DNA from: Oreocharis arfaki
Taxonomy: Eukaryota > Chordata > Aves > Passeriformes > Paramythiidae
Reading direction: 5' to 3'
DNA: 64,000 nucleotides
NCBI GenBank assembly: GCA_013398015.1
Contig: VZRR01006739.1
Location: forward strand, 62,001-126,000
Both the position numbers and the translations under genes were made by a program. The notes beneath the pieces were generated by a model. It was given only the letters and a program-made list of their open reading frames with translations. It searched no databases and was not told the DNA's origin. Shown here one piece after another: positions 1 through 12,400 of the stretch. The stretch's first letter is position 1. Each line of letters starts with the position of its first letter.

Positions 1-3000
1 TTTGGAAACAGGATTCTTTACTGTACGATTCTCATCTTTCACAATATACATTTTCCCCAGAAGCATCACACACTTTCCAGTTTCATGCTACTTCTCAAGT
101 TCTACTGTAAACCTCTAATTTTTGTAGGTAATCAGGATTAACATGAAATTCATTAAGACTTTCACAATTATAAATATGTAATCCAGAATGGTTTTCTTTT
201 CCTTTCCAAAGCTAACTCTCATTTCAAAACGAGTCACTCAAATCCAATTTCTGTAAGTTGCATTCCAAGCTCCTCATGCCTCTAGTATTGTTATCTAATG
301 AAACTGCATTGGTTTTGCACAAAACCCAGATAGGAATAGGTTAATAAACTTCACATACAAGCATTTCAGTTCTTAAACTGCCCTTTGTGTTCCTTTTAGC
401 TTTTATAGTGACTATAATTCACTCTACATGAAGATTAAAATGGCCAGTTCACACAGTGGGACTTGCTCTAGCATGAGCCAGCTTTGGAAATGATATGAGC
501 ACAGAGCAAGAGTCAGCTTTGATGATGACATAAAAAAGCGAGGCTGTATTAGAAGTAGCTGTATCTTCTTAATAGTAAATTCCACTCCTTTTTTCTTGAT
601 AAATGAAGGCTGCTTCTTTCTATCAAATTGTCACTGCACAACCAAACAGTGTCAGAGCAGCTATGAAGCTTCCTCTGGTTATGCCCCCTGACTTGTCTAA
701 ATGTTTTTTAAAGCAAAGGGGGAGGAGATAAACATATCTAGATCTTTACATGTTCCCTAAACACGTGTAATGTGCAACCCCAAGACATATGCATGCACTC
801 ACCTAACCCACAACATCCAAAGAACGTGTCTTTATTCTCTCCACAACCTATTTTCCAAATGATGGAAGATTTAAAGTTTCTAATTTTTTCCTTTTTCTTG
901 ATGAAGGATTTTCACTTTCTTAACCTCCTGGGGAGGCAGAGTTGCAGAAACAGCAGCAGGGCACTGTAAATCTTTGAAACTAATAATTATTAAACACATA
1001 AATCTGTTTAATACATAGAGCTTCCAAACACACTGACTGGATAATATGAGAGAGAGAGATCCACACATAGAAGAAGGGCCTTGCCATCTTTCCAGACACA
1101 AGGCTGGAACTGTATTTCAGTGACAACACTTCATTTGCCAGACCAGTAACTGGGCAAGAGCCTTGGGAAACCTTGAGCTTCCAGCTTTTCATTCCACACT
1201 ACCAGCAGCTCAGCTGGAGTCCCTGGCAGGGAGCTGTAAGCAGAAGGTGGGAACAAGACCTCCCGAGCTGTTTCAATGACCACAACTCCGCCCCCCCACG
1301 CCAAGCCTTTAGCAATTTTGAGCCCCTGAATGGGAAACAAGGGAACTGCCCTGCCCAAGGCAATAGCAGACACACTTGACTCAGGGCTCTACACCAATTC
1401 TGCTGGAAGCTTGGATCAGATCTCTACGAGAGGAGCAAATCTGCATCTCTACAAAGTAGAGTTAGGTATTTCTGGATGGTTTTCTGTTTCTTTCTTTATT
1501 TGGGTTCCTTTAAAGTTCCATCTCAATTCTGAATTCCCAGGGTACATTAGTGCACACTTCTGGGATGATACATATTGCAGTGTTTTAAATTACTGACATA
1601 CAATCTGAATTTCAGCTCCATTTTAGTACAGATCTGTCCTGTGATTATGATTCTGAATGTAGATTCATATTTTGCATTTGAAGACTAAATCTTACTATAG
1701 TCTATAAAGAGAAATGTCAAAGATGTGAGATACTCTAAGCAGAACTGCACTTAGAAAGAAGAAAAGAAGAAAGCTACCCATGGGATTTTGGTAAATGTTC
1801 AGGAAAAAAAGAGTGTAGAAATGTGACAGTGAGGTCTAGGATATCAAAATTCAAATATATCTGATGAGGAGCTTGAGGAGAAGACTGGACAAAACCACCT
1901 TCAGTGGCTTCCTCTAACTCAAACTATTCTATGATTTACGAGACTATCTTTTGTTTCGGCCATTAAAGAAACTGATTTTGTTTATTTATGTATTTCTCTG
2001 CCTATCAGTCCTGTCATCTCAGCAGATGGAAACCAATCCGATGTCCCGTGTTGCTCTGAATGCCACCACTGGAGAAGCTGTAGATGGTGTGGCCCGGGCA
2101 CTTGTCCTGTCTGTAATGGAAACACGCTGACTGCAACTGCTGCACTGTGAGCGCGCACATCAAACGCAGTGAGTGACAGGTTGAGCAAATGAAACAACCA
2201 TCTCCATATTTTGTTGTAGGATTTTTCTTAAGAAAATATGAAAGCGAAATGTGGTGGACAGGTCCAAGGAGACTGAATTTAATGTGCTTTTGAAGTTTTT
2301 TGTGGATAACAAGAAAAAATGTGAAAAGGATTTGTGGATGGATCTCCTCCAATATTGCAGGCTAATGGAATTTGCTGAAACAAGACAGCCAGCTGCTTTG
2401 CTTATGATAGTTTGCACTAGATTTCAATATATTCATTTCCTTCTAATAGGTGCTGACATGAATCCATGCTGAAGATGGGCCTTGTCCAGTGCTCCAGATG
2501 CAAACATCCCTTTACCCTAATGGTACGCAAAATTAGAAGTTACATTTTTTGATATGGAGATTTTGATGACTCAAATAGTTCTTCAAATCAATGACTGCTG
2601 CCTTCTGAGTGGGTGTAATGAAATCTTGATTAGAATTGTGAGACCTGGAACCCTGAAAAATAAATCATGAATTTCCTGTGTCGGAAGGGCAAGATAAGAA
2701 AGATATTTGATAATTTTTCTTTTAAAAAGCATTTCTAATGTCTAGTTTTAAGCAAACATTTCTTGGAAGTTTGAGAATGTTCAGTTCCTTCTTTCCAAAC
2801 TATCCATTACTTATCAGCTGGTTTCCTGAGAAAACAAATCTTACACAGTCTTGCTGTATGTTTAAGTACATGTTTGTCCATGTCTCCCCATTAATAATTG
2901 TGTGATTTATTAATATTTATTACGATATCATACACAACATTTTGTTGAGTAGTTATAAGTCATTGGCCAATGTCAACTAAATTCAACAGATATGTAGATG

Positions 3001-3250
3001 TCAAAGATACTTAAATCTGGTTTTAGCAAAAACTGGTTTTGCCAATTCTGCATAGTTCTGCACATAATTGTTTTGTATTGTTCAAACATCTCTCTTTTCT
3101 GATTCAAGTTCAGATTTTCCATGAAAATATCTAGGGATGGCTCTGTCTCCAAGCTGTTTTCCCAGCAAGCTGTGAGCAAACTCCTCAGAGTGTGTGACTG
3201 GAGCATCCAGCTTAGTTTCCATTTCTGCTACACTTGCAGCACCACAGATG
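1..3250. other. Gene-free sequence, nothing recognised but a CR1 scrap
   Basis: AT-rich, with open frames no longer than about 110 codons and without known motifs. Only the short CR1-like end at 1898-1940 was identified. Confidence 0.6.
1898..1940 (+). repeat. Probable short CR1 3' end, plus orientation
   Basis: The stretch GGCTTCCTCTAACTCAAACTATTCTATGATT resembles the terminal CR1 segment (quoted over two parts: GGCTTCCTCTAACTC and AAACTATTCTATGATT). Upstream bases are too diverged to follow. It could be a chance match, given its length. Confidence 0.45.
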
Positions 3251-3486
3251 CACAGAATCATTTAGGTTGGAAAAGATCTTTAAGTCCAACCATTAGCACA
3301 GCACTGCCACCACTAAACCATGTTCCCAAGTCCCACATCTTCACATCTTTTAAGTACCTCCAGGGATGGTGACTCCACCACTGCCCTGGGCAGCCTGTTC
3401 CAATGCTTGACCACCCTTTCAGTGAAGAAATTTTTCCTGATACCCAATCGAAACTTCCCTTGGCACAACTTGAGGCCATAACCACG
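3251..3486 (-). repeat. CR1 LINE 3' fragment
   Basis: Reverse-oriented CR1 3' end: CACAGAATCATTTAGGTTGG, then a diverged body with GGGATGGTGACTCCACCACT, GGGCAGCCTGTTCCAATGC and GGCACAACTTGAGGCCAT. The 5' limit near 3486 is approximate, as the following sequence is GC-rich and not recognisably CR1. Confidence 0.92.
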
Positions 3487-3499
3487 TTGTAACCAGGAA

Positions 3500-3720
3500 C
3501 GGGGGCACTGTGTTCTTGGTGCGATGGGCGGTGAGTCTGAAGTCCCAGCCCCCCGCGAGTACCTTGGGGCTTCCCGGAGCGAGGGAGCTGGAGATGCTCG
3601 TTTTGTACATCAAGATGCTGCCACCCCATGGCCAGAGAGGACGAGCGGCGCCCGCCTAAATTGCCGACTGCCATTTGCAAGCTGGCAGAGGGTCTCCCGG
3701 CTTTTCTTTGCACACGCAGA
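3500..3720. promoter_or_regulatory. Short CpG-enriched stretch beside a CR1 fragment
   Basis: By hand count about 15 CpG in 220 bases, directly beyond the 5' end of the CR1 fragment at 3251-3486. It could be a small regulatory patch or unrecognised GC-rich repeat sequence. Confidence 0.3.
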
Positions 3721-5393
3721 AAGATGCCTTGAATTTACACAAACACTGCCGGAAATCCCATGCAGTCTTCCTCCACTGCTGCACCTTCTAGTGAGCACAA
3801 GGATGTTTGAATACCGTCCTTCCCCCACTGTTATTTATTTGTCACATAGTAAGTTATTGTTATTGCCCCCAACTCTGTCCCTTCCACACATCCTGGCCAG
3901 TAAAACTTCCACTGCTGTGTCACATACACATTAAATATCCATCCGTGTGATCCACGCATGATCGATCCCCCCATCCCACATTACAGTCATGATTAACCTT
4001 CTCCCACTACGTCACACATTCGATACACCTCCTTTGCCTCCTTCACTCAGACAAAATGAATCTCCTTAGTATTGTCAATAATAATTTTCTTTATATCCTG
4101 CATAACAACATGAGGCAACCTGACAGAGCACTCGGGCAATAATTCAATCTTAGCTTCCCACCGACGTTCATTAAACTGAATATAACTTCACCAGAGCTGC
4201 CATTGAATTATACCCTCATATCCTTATGGGAATTGTATATTATTCCCTGGGGAGTAGCAGCAATGCAGTTGAAGATGAAATAATTTGTTTTAAAAACCCC
4301 AGGATTGTATCTGATAGCACATTATTTCTTCATCTTGTTACTCTCTTTGCATATTAGCAATTAGCAGAGGTTATTTCCTCCATTTCCCCCCACCTTTTTG
4401 TTTCATTTCATGTCTGATAACATTAATACATGTGAGATAAGATGCTGGGACATTTTAATACAGCTGAAATGACTGAGATCTTCACTAAAGGCAGGCAAAC
4501 CCTAAGAATTCATTTTGGCAAACAACAAAATACTCCTCACCACCCTCCCCTGTATTTTGGCATCTGTCCCTTCCCCTTGAGAACAAGCCTCCCCTGGCCC
4601 TACTGTGCAGTTGGATGGGGTAAAGCTCAGGTGGTCTCTGTGCAAACACTGTGGTTGCTGCTCCTACTGCTGCATCTCCAGCCCAAATTTCTCTTGTTTG
4701 CTTTTGAAGAGAGTCTTATGATTCACCCAACCCTAATGATAAGCACAAGATTTTTCCCAGTCCATGGTGGCTTCTTGCGATGGCTTTGGAAGCTATTCTG
4801 TGATGCTGCTGTGTTGGGGATGGAGAGAGTTTGCAATGTGCCACAGAGGTTACCAGTACACAGTGAAAAGAAAGTCAAGAAATGCAACTGCAGTTGTATT
4901 CCAGCCTTGTGCTGCTTCCTCTGATCTCCCTGGCCTTTGAGGAGTTTCCTTTAGCCAGCATATATGACCCCATTTTCTCAGTGGTTCTATGTTGCCTTCC
5001 GTAAGAAGGCCACTGGTCACAGAGCAACTGAGAGCCACTCTCAAATGTGAGAGCTGGCACGAGCTCTGATCACAGAACTGCCTCCCAGTCTCCACCACAG
5101 CAGACAGGCTAAAGAGCCCATCAGTGCCTCTGCTGGGCCAGAAGCAGCAACTGCCAGGCTCTGCCTTTCACTTCTTTTTCACGGGCTGTCTGTTCCTGTC
5201 ATGTTTGGGGACAGAGCCCAAACATTCTCCCCCCACATCACTCTCCTGCTCCTGCACAAGTTGCCTGCTGTTAAACCTTATCCTGCTGAATACCATGTGT
5301 TTGATATTAATTACATGTCCGAGCCCCATGAAAGTCATTGAAATTTAATGAGATGCAGGGATGGAACTACTGAGCCAATGGCATTCATTAAGG

Positions 5394-5407
5394 GTTGCCA
5401 TGGAGAT
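5394..5407 (+). promoter_or_regulatory. X-box-like motif (RFX family)
   Basis: GTTGCCATGGAGAT matches the left half of the RFX X-box fully and the right half partly. It sits in a block with several TAAT cores, the look of a noncoding enhancer, but this is inference. Confidence 0.3.
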
Positions 5408-8400
5408 CAGTTTGCCAGGCTTGACCCACATTAAGTGCCACTGGTCACCTCCCAAACAGACAAAAACATGAAATTAAAAAAAAAAATTGCAGCCAATTCC
5501 TGAGGGGTCTGAGCACTATGGGGCTCTGACTGCCTCTAGTCAGAGCAGCTGGGGCTCAGCCGAGTTCAGCACATGGCCCGTGGCCCTGTCAGGGAATGGG
5601 GCTCTAACAGAAGTCAGGACGTGCTCCTGTGTGGCATCCAGACAGAGAAGAAACAACCACACCAACTCACTGACACGAAGAGGCCAGTGAGCTCTTCCCA
5701 ATTCCCTTCCACCCCTTACAAGTGGTGCAGCTGAACAGAGGTATCACTTGAAATGCATTTTGTGCTGTTTGCAAAATGATGCTGTTCCTAACAAATATCA
5801 GTATCGTGACTCTGAGTATAAGGAGACAGGGTGAGAGAGCAAGAGACAGGAATGGTGGGGGTGTGGGTGGAGAAAAGAGGTTGTAGCTTAGCATGGACAT
5901 ACTAAGATGGAGAAAAGAGAAAGCTTTGATGAGAGCCAAGGATGGCCTGCACAGGGATAGGGAAAAGCTGGTAATACTTCCCGGCTCAGCCAGAGTCTCT
6001 GCACAGCCTTGGTCAAATTGCTTGCTTTCCATATCCCCCATTCCCTGCAAAATCAGGGTTACAACATACCCTTCTTCCCTACCCTGGTCTAGCGAGATAG
6101 AAATCAAATCAAAGTCCTGCCTGTGTGCTTTTCTAGAGCCTAGTGAATGGGGCAGCTTGACCTCTGACAGCTCTTTGTAGTCTCTCAGTATAAATAATAA
6201 TATTAAAACAGAATTAATTAACCAGCTCACCAATCTGCCTACTTTCCAGCCCACCAGTAATCTGTAAGAATCAGACTAAGATGCAGCTGCAGGAGTGGCT
6301 GGGTGGCAGTGGGGCCCAGGGGAAGGCAGAAGGCTGGCTGTGCAGTGGTACATACACAGCTCTGACACCCAGGCTCTGCCTTTATCTCTCAAGTAAACTA
6401 GGTCCCATTATAGAGCAAACCCTTACACAGAGCTTGCTGCAGGTAATACAGTACAGCAGCAGCAGAGCTGCCTCTGATTTCCAAAATATTTTAATGCTTT
6501 CTTTTTCATCCTTAGTCCAAGTACATACCAGCAAACACATGCAACTATCATATCCCAAGTTCTAGAAAGGAATCTACAAGAACATGATAGTTTAAGCCAG
6601 GTTTCAATGAAATGAAAAGTACCCTCATCACAAAGGCAAAAATAAAAGTTACAATTTATAGGGCAACTAACCCCTAAGCGCAGAGGCTGTCCTTTGAAGC
6701 ACAACTCAAAAACCAGAAAGAAATTGCAACAAACTTATCTGAGTACATCTGGTTCACCTAACCCATCTGCAGCCCTGGGAAAGAACCCCATTGCCAAAAA
6801 TGGCTGAAACCTTATCCTCACAGCCTACGGGGGTTCAGATAATTATATCTGACATGAAAACTTGTAGCACATACAGAAAACTGGAGGGGGAAAAAAAGGT
6901 CAACTGTATAAAGATGCAATCACTGTGGAAGGGGCCAAGTTACAGCATGGTGAGCTGTTTAAACAGCCAAGATAAATAAGATACAATTAGGGTTACATTG
7001 GCTCACCCTTTTGAGATCCCATATGTGGGTGTATGAACCTTGGAAAAAAAGGGCCAAGTTATCAGGACTTGCTGCTTATTTAACTTGGCCCATTTCAAGG
7101 CTCAGCCTGTTCTAACTTCATCCCATTTTTTGCAGCAAACATCCCATTTCCAGTATTTTTGTACTTGTCAAGTGCTTTCTGATCACATCTCTCTTCTTTT
7201 TATTGTTTTCTTTAAAAAGAGAAAAATGCTGAGAAAGGGATGTGAATCTGAACTCAGGGCCTCCTACACCAAAGTCAGCAAACCTTATCCCTTTGTGCCA
7301 GCCAGCCTAGGGTCTTTGGTCAAAAATGAAAGCACAAGAATTTCCAGCATGTTTAATTACCAACCACAGGGAGCCTGGTACAGCCCCACGAATGGAATAA
7401 CACATTGAAACTAGCAAAGAAAAGTCAAGTGAAAAGATTTTGTAGAAGGACCGTAGAGCTGAAGCCCACTTCTGGAAGGATGCAGAATTTCATGGGAACA
7501 TGATGTTGGCAATCCAAGACTGACTCCTGGCAGAGTTCCTCAGACTCAAGCCTCGGGATCAGCATTCCCCAGCCTCTGCAGAGATTCAGAGACTGATCTA
7601 GTGTTTTACATAGCTACCACACTGAAAGGGGCTTGTGTGCAGCAGTAAGGTTAATTCAGAACACTTGTTACAGGTCTGCCCTCCTCAACACACGTTAGAA
7701 ACTGTTAGAAACTCTAGTCATAAATTTATGTAGTTGTTACTAATCCGTGTATTTGAGATGTTTCCTGCTATCATAATGTTACCAATACCACGTCTGTAAC
7801 AGACAGGAGGCTGACCCCACTGCCTGCTTTAGCCCCTACATGCCACTCCTCTGATGTATTTCTGCAAATATTTAAAGTGTTCTCATACCCACATGAAAGA
7901 GTACCTGGTTACCTGATGGTGGGAGGACCAGCAGGGTTCATTAATTTATACAGATAGCTATGTTTCATGGCAGAGCAGGTCTGCCTCTTTCTCCAGCATT
8001 CACTGTCACCTGTTCCACTCTGTGGAAACTTGCTCCTTTATCAGGTTTGTGTCTCTGCACCTGATTTTAAGATGCTGCCTGGTGATTGAGCACTTTGCCC
8101 TGCCTATAAAAATGTGTTGGTTTAACACAGTGGTGTTTCTTCTGGGTGAAGGGCAGAATTCTCATTGCTTGTGCACCAATGCAATCCTGTGGGAGTCTGT
8201 GCTCAGTAAAGCACAGATAGTAAAGACAGGCAAGTTGGGAAAGGCTCCTGGAGTTCTTCAGAGGGCACTGGCTGTCATACTCTCTGTGCCAAGCTCTAAG
8301 AGACCTCAGCCTGGGACTACAGCTAGATACACACACCCCTGAGACTCCTCTGTACATGGCACATCTGGGCTCACCCAGTTCATCCCACAGCCCAGCAAGA

Positions 8401-9397
8401 CAAAAGTACCCAAGAGTTTTTAATGGCAGTGCCAGGTTCAAGTGGTTCTCGATAAACCAGATATTGCCCATTTGCTGGGAGGAGAAAAGCAAAGATAAAG
8501 GAGCTGAAAAGGTCTGAGGCAGAGAGTAGTGTAGAGTGAGCCCTTAAGGGCCATCTGGCCCTAACAGCAGCACCAACCTCCCCCCACACACTCCCCTCCT
8601 CCTCTGGCAAAAAGGCCTGTTCCTTCCAGTTGTGGGGAGGGGGAAATGCCATATGGGCTTGTGGCTGGGAGACTGGAGGGACATCCAGTATAGCAGAGAT
8701 GAAGGTGGAGACAAAGCCAAGTATGCTGGGGAAAATTTATATATCCTCCCCACCTCCTTGCCTCCTCTGCCAGATATTTAGGAACCAGCATGTCTACTCT
8801 GTTTTATTGAACAGAAAAGACCTACCCTATTGCCAGCTGGCCCTGCCCCATGCCAGACAGTCATTTTTCTTCTGTTATGCTCCCCTCTTCTGCCTGGCAC
8901 TCCCCAGAGCCACCAGCACAGGGATACAGCTCAGACCAACCTGAACAGAAGTACCCAGAGGATGAACCCAGCCATGCAGCCCCTCTTCCCCTCTCCATTC
9001 ATCACTGTCAAGCTGCAATAATTGAGCATTTGCATCCCCAATTTCACACAGCCATCTCCCCATGTCCCTGCAAATTATCCATCCAGCTATATTTACAGAC
9101 ACACGTGTCTGCTGGATATCTGCTTGTGGTGAGGGCTGCAGAGATGGGGGAGCAGAAGAGTGAGTTTTCTGTCCTGCTGGTGCATGACAAAAAGCTCTGG
9201 CTCTGAGGCTGGCTAGCAATACTGTGCTTCATTCCTTATATTCTTCCATCCCATCTCACAGTATAACACATCCACATGGCGCTACTGCTGTTGTTTGGAG
9301 TTTCTCCCTGTTTGTTTGCATCATTTTCACTTTTATCTCCTTCCCCTGTGAGCCCTCATGGAGGTGTCTTCCTTTCGTATGCAGGCCTGGTTGGCCA

Positions 9398-9411
9398 GTT
9401 GCCATAGCAAT
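9398..9411 (+). promoter_or_regulatory. X-box-like motif (RFX family)
   Basis: GTTGCCATAGCAAT is close to the ideal RFX X-box GTTGCCATGGCAAC. No gene start was seen nearby. Confidence 0.35.
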
Positions 9412-9472
9412 CCATTGCAGTCCTCATAATATTGCAGGAAACAAGATCAAAAAGGCAGGACTGTATTAATGC

Positions 9473-9492
9473 AAAAAAAAAAAAAAAAAAAN
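9473..9492. repeat. Poly-A tract ending in an ambiguous base
   Basis: About 19 A residues followed by one N at 9492, then a GA-rich stretch. The N probably reflects uncertain homopolymer length. Confidence 0.85.
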
Positions 9493-12400
9493 AGAGAGGG
9501 AAAGAAGAAGAAGGTATATTTCCCACTCTTCTTCTGCCCTACCACACAAAGAGGCACTTCACAAGAGCCCATCATTTTAGGACTGGAGTGAAACATGAAT
9601 ACAGTTTCAACAGCCCCACCGCCAAAAAGCCAGATACCCACAGGGAAGAAGCCATTTAGAAGGGTGGCAGCATGCTCAGCACGCACACAGCCTCCATCCC
9701 CTACAACACTTTATATACCACTTTTTCTCTCTCTGCTAAATTCTGTACTGTTTGCCTAGTGACACAACTCCTTGCTCTAATGACAGCTAATGCCTGAACC
9801 TAGAGTTTGCAAAGGCTGACATTGGCCCTCGGTGACTGGAGGCCAAGCTAAACAACCTTTTCCCTTTATTTGACTACAGCAATCTCATTTGCTGCTTTTC
9901 CTGGACGTGTCTGAGATGCCCATTTGAATCCAGTCTATTCTGTTGTACAAATAACTACTAATCCAGACCTTTACACAGTGGCCTCCAAAGTGGTCCAGAG
10001 ATAGAGCAGCCAAATCACTGCCATGAGCAGCTGAGTCCCAGACAAACAAGCCTGTGCTATGAAGGAGCTCGGCACAGGAATGAAACAAAAAGACACCAAA
10101 ACATCCGATTTGACAACAGTCCCAAAACAAAGATTAGTGTGCCTGGCCTTGGGGATGCTGCAGCTGATGCTTATGTCAGCACAAACACTGTATCAGTGCT
10201 GTTTAGTGTCTGTTCCAACATTTGCTCCTAACCACATGTGTGCCATGGATTTGTGAGGTTATAGGTACCTAGAGGAAAGGAGAATACAGCCAGTGCTACC
10301 TGAAAAACAGTCTTGGACTCCACCAAGACCAGGCTCTCAGGCCTGCCTCCCCTGAGACCAAAGCTGCCACTCATGTCCTCCCTCACATTTCTCCTCTATT
10401 TTGAACATTTTTATTTACCTACAAAATATTAAAAGGAGATTTTAAATTTTGTTTTCATTCCACATTTTATAAGCAGCTTTAGGAGGCAAGGAGGTGAAGA
10501 ATCCATCCCCAGTGGAAAACACGTGGCTAACGGGTAGATTTAATTTATATGAAGCACACTGCTCTCTTGTAAGCCTTGCTTGGCATATTAAACTGGTGTC
10601 TTACATCTCCTCCCAGTGCCAGAAATATTCATTTCCCACATCATAAAGACCCATCCATGAATAATAATATTAATAATTAAGCACCTGACTCTAGGGCTAT
10701 ACTTTGAGCATCATAACACTCTAATCATTTGCTTATCCCATGATAATTACACTCCTCCATCCTATTTCTATGCTCTGCCTTATTGGTTAACCGTTTATTT
10801 GCTAGGGTGTTTCTTGAGACCCCACCCAAGTTTTCAGAGCCCAAGTCTCACCTTCCTAGCAAACTGATGAGGTATGTGCTCAGTATTAGCAGCACTTTTC
10901 TCAAAGACATGCTGCAGTCCCAAGGCTCTGCTGACAACCATCATTGTCATCAGGCTCACAAAGAGGGGTGGCTCAGCAATGCAGGACAGTATGGATGTCC
11001 CAGCAACCTGTGCTGGCACAAAGCCACACTCATTTCATCTCTTCCTGAAAGGAGAAGTAACCAAAGCAGTGGGAAGCTAGAAGGATGAATCTCTGCCACA
11101 TAGAGCCAGGCAGATAATTCCAGCTAAGCTTGCTCAGCACTAGTGAAGAACTAGAAGCAATACAGCTGTGCTAGGATGGCATTCTGCCTGGACCAATTAG
11201 GTTTGCTGAGAAGCATGGTCTCTCCTGCACAGGCCCACCTGAAGCAGCCATTAGGGGTTGTTTGGCCCAGTGCTGGTTTTTTCAAGCCCATTACTGTAAA
11301 AATTACGGCCCCAGTTCTGCCATCTTTCCCATGCCATGTATAAATTCACTTGCTACTGCACTGATTTTAACTAAAAACACTGTTACATGCAACTCAAGAC
11401 AAGAAAAGGCTTACTGCCTGCTTTCACACACACACTCCTTTGCCATGGTACTCACCTTTCACATTTTCCCCACCAAAGCCTGCAACTGCAGCAAAAACAT
11501 CCAAGATTCTTGACCAGCTCCTTATCCAGGACGTTCCTGCAAACCCCAGCCACAAATGTGTCCCATGGAGACAGAAACCTCTGGACAGGCAGAGTCTTCA
11601 TTACATGTAATCTCACAACATATAATGCATCATTTCTGAAGGAGCTTCAGAAAGGGAGAAATTTCATAAAAAGCCAGAGGATAGAAGTCTGCAAGACCAT
11701 CAATAAGAAAACAACAGCAGAAAAGCCAAAAAAAAATGGGAAATAATAACTAGTACTTCAAGAGCTGAATATATCAAAAAGTTTAGGGTCAGCAGAGAGG
11801 GCTTATGAAAATAACATGAAAGCACCAAGACCACAAAAGAAAGTCTGTTAAGACAAAAAGGCTGGTGTGTCAGGAAGGATCTCTAATGCTGGAAAAAACT
11901 ACTTTTGTGATTGTTTCCAACTCCACCCAACAAACACAAAACCCACAAACACTGACTTTTATGGCTAAATTAAATCAGAGATTGGTGCTATGGCTTGTTT
12001 CCTTTGTCTGTTAAATAAAGTACCAAAAAACCCCTGCCTCTTGCTGGTATCTCAAAACCAGGGAGCAGGAACGCATACTCCAAAGGTGATGGGATTCTGC
12101 ATGCTTACTTGGGTAGAACTTTATTTATCAAAGAGTTACTAGTTACATATGGATGAAGACAAGTCAGATCCTGCAAACTTCAGCAATATAAAGAATGTCT
12201 TCTACAAAGTCTGTTGAAATCAAGAACAGCCAAAAACACTGGATGTCAGTGTAGGATGATGCTTTTGAAGAGACCATGCTTTCATCAGCAATGAAACAAA
12301 GCAAGCAAGGGAAGAGAAAAATGATTTTTCAAGAAGTCATGAAAATAAGAGAGGCCAGTTTTATAAAACCGTGACATGTCAGACCCCAGCACTGGTACTA

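Noticed and set aside
3258..3713. A 151-codon minus-strand open frame.
   Set aside because: Half of it is the CR1 3' fragment, which is non-coding, and the rest is GC-rich sequence.
4442..4924. A 160-codon plus-strand open frame.
   Set aside because: No familiar motif or family resemblance; judged a chance frame.
5667..6254. A 195-codon minus-strand open frame.
   Set aside because: No recognisable domain, no splice-site or promoter context, and composition like surrounding intergenic DNA. A second long frame overlaps it on the other strand.
9473..9492. The poly-A tract as the tail of a processed retrocopy.
   Set aside because: No coding-like sequence or target-site duplication was seen next to it.
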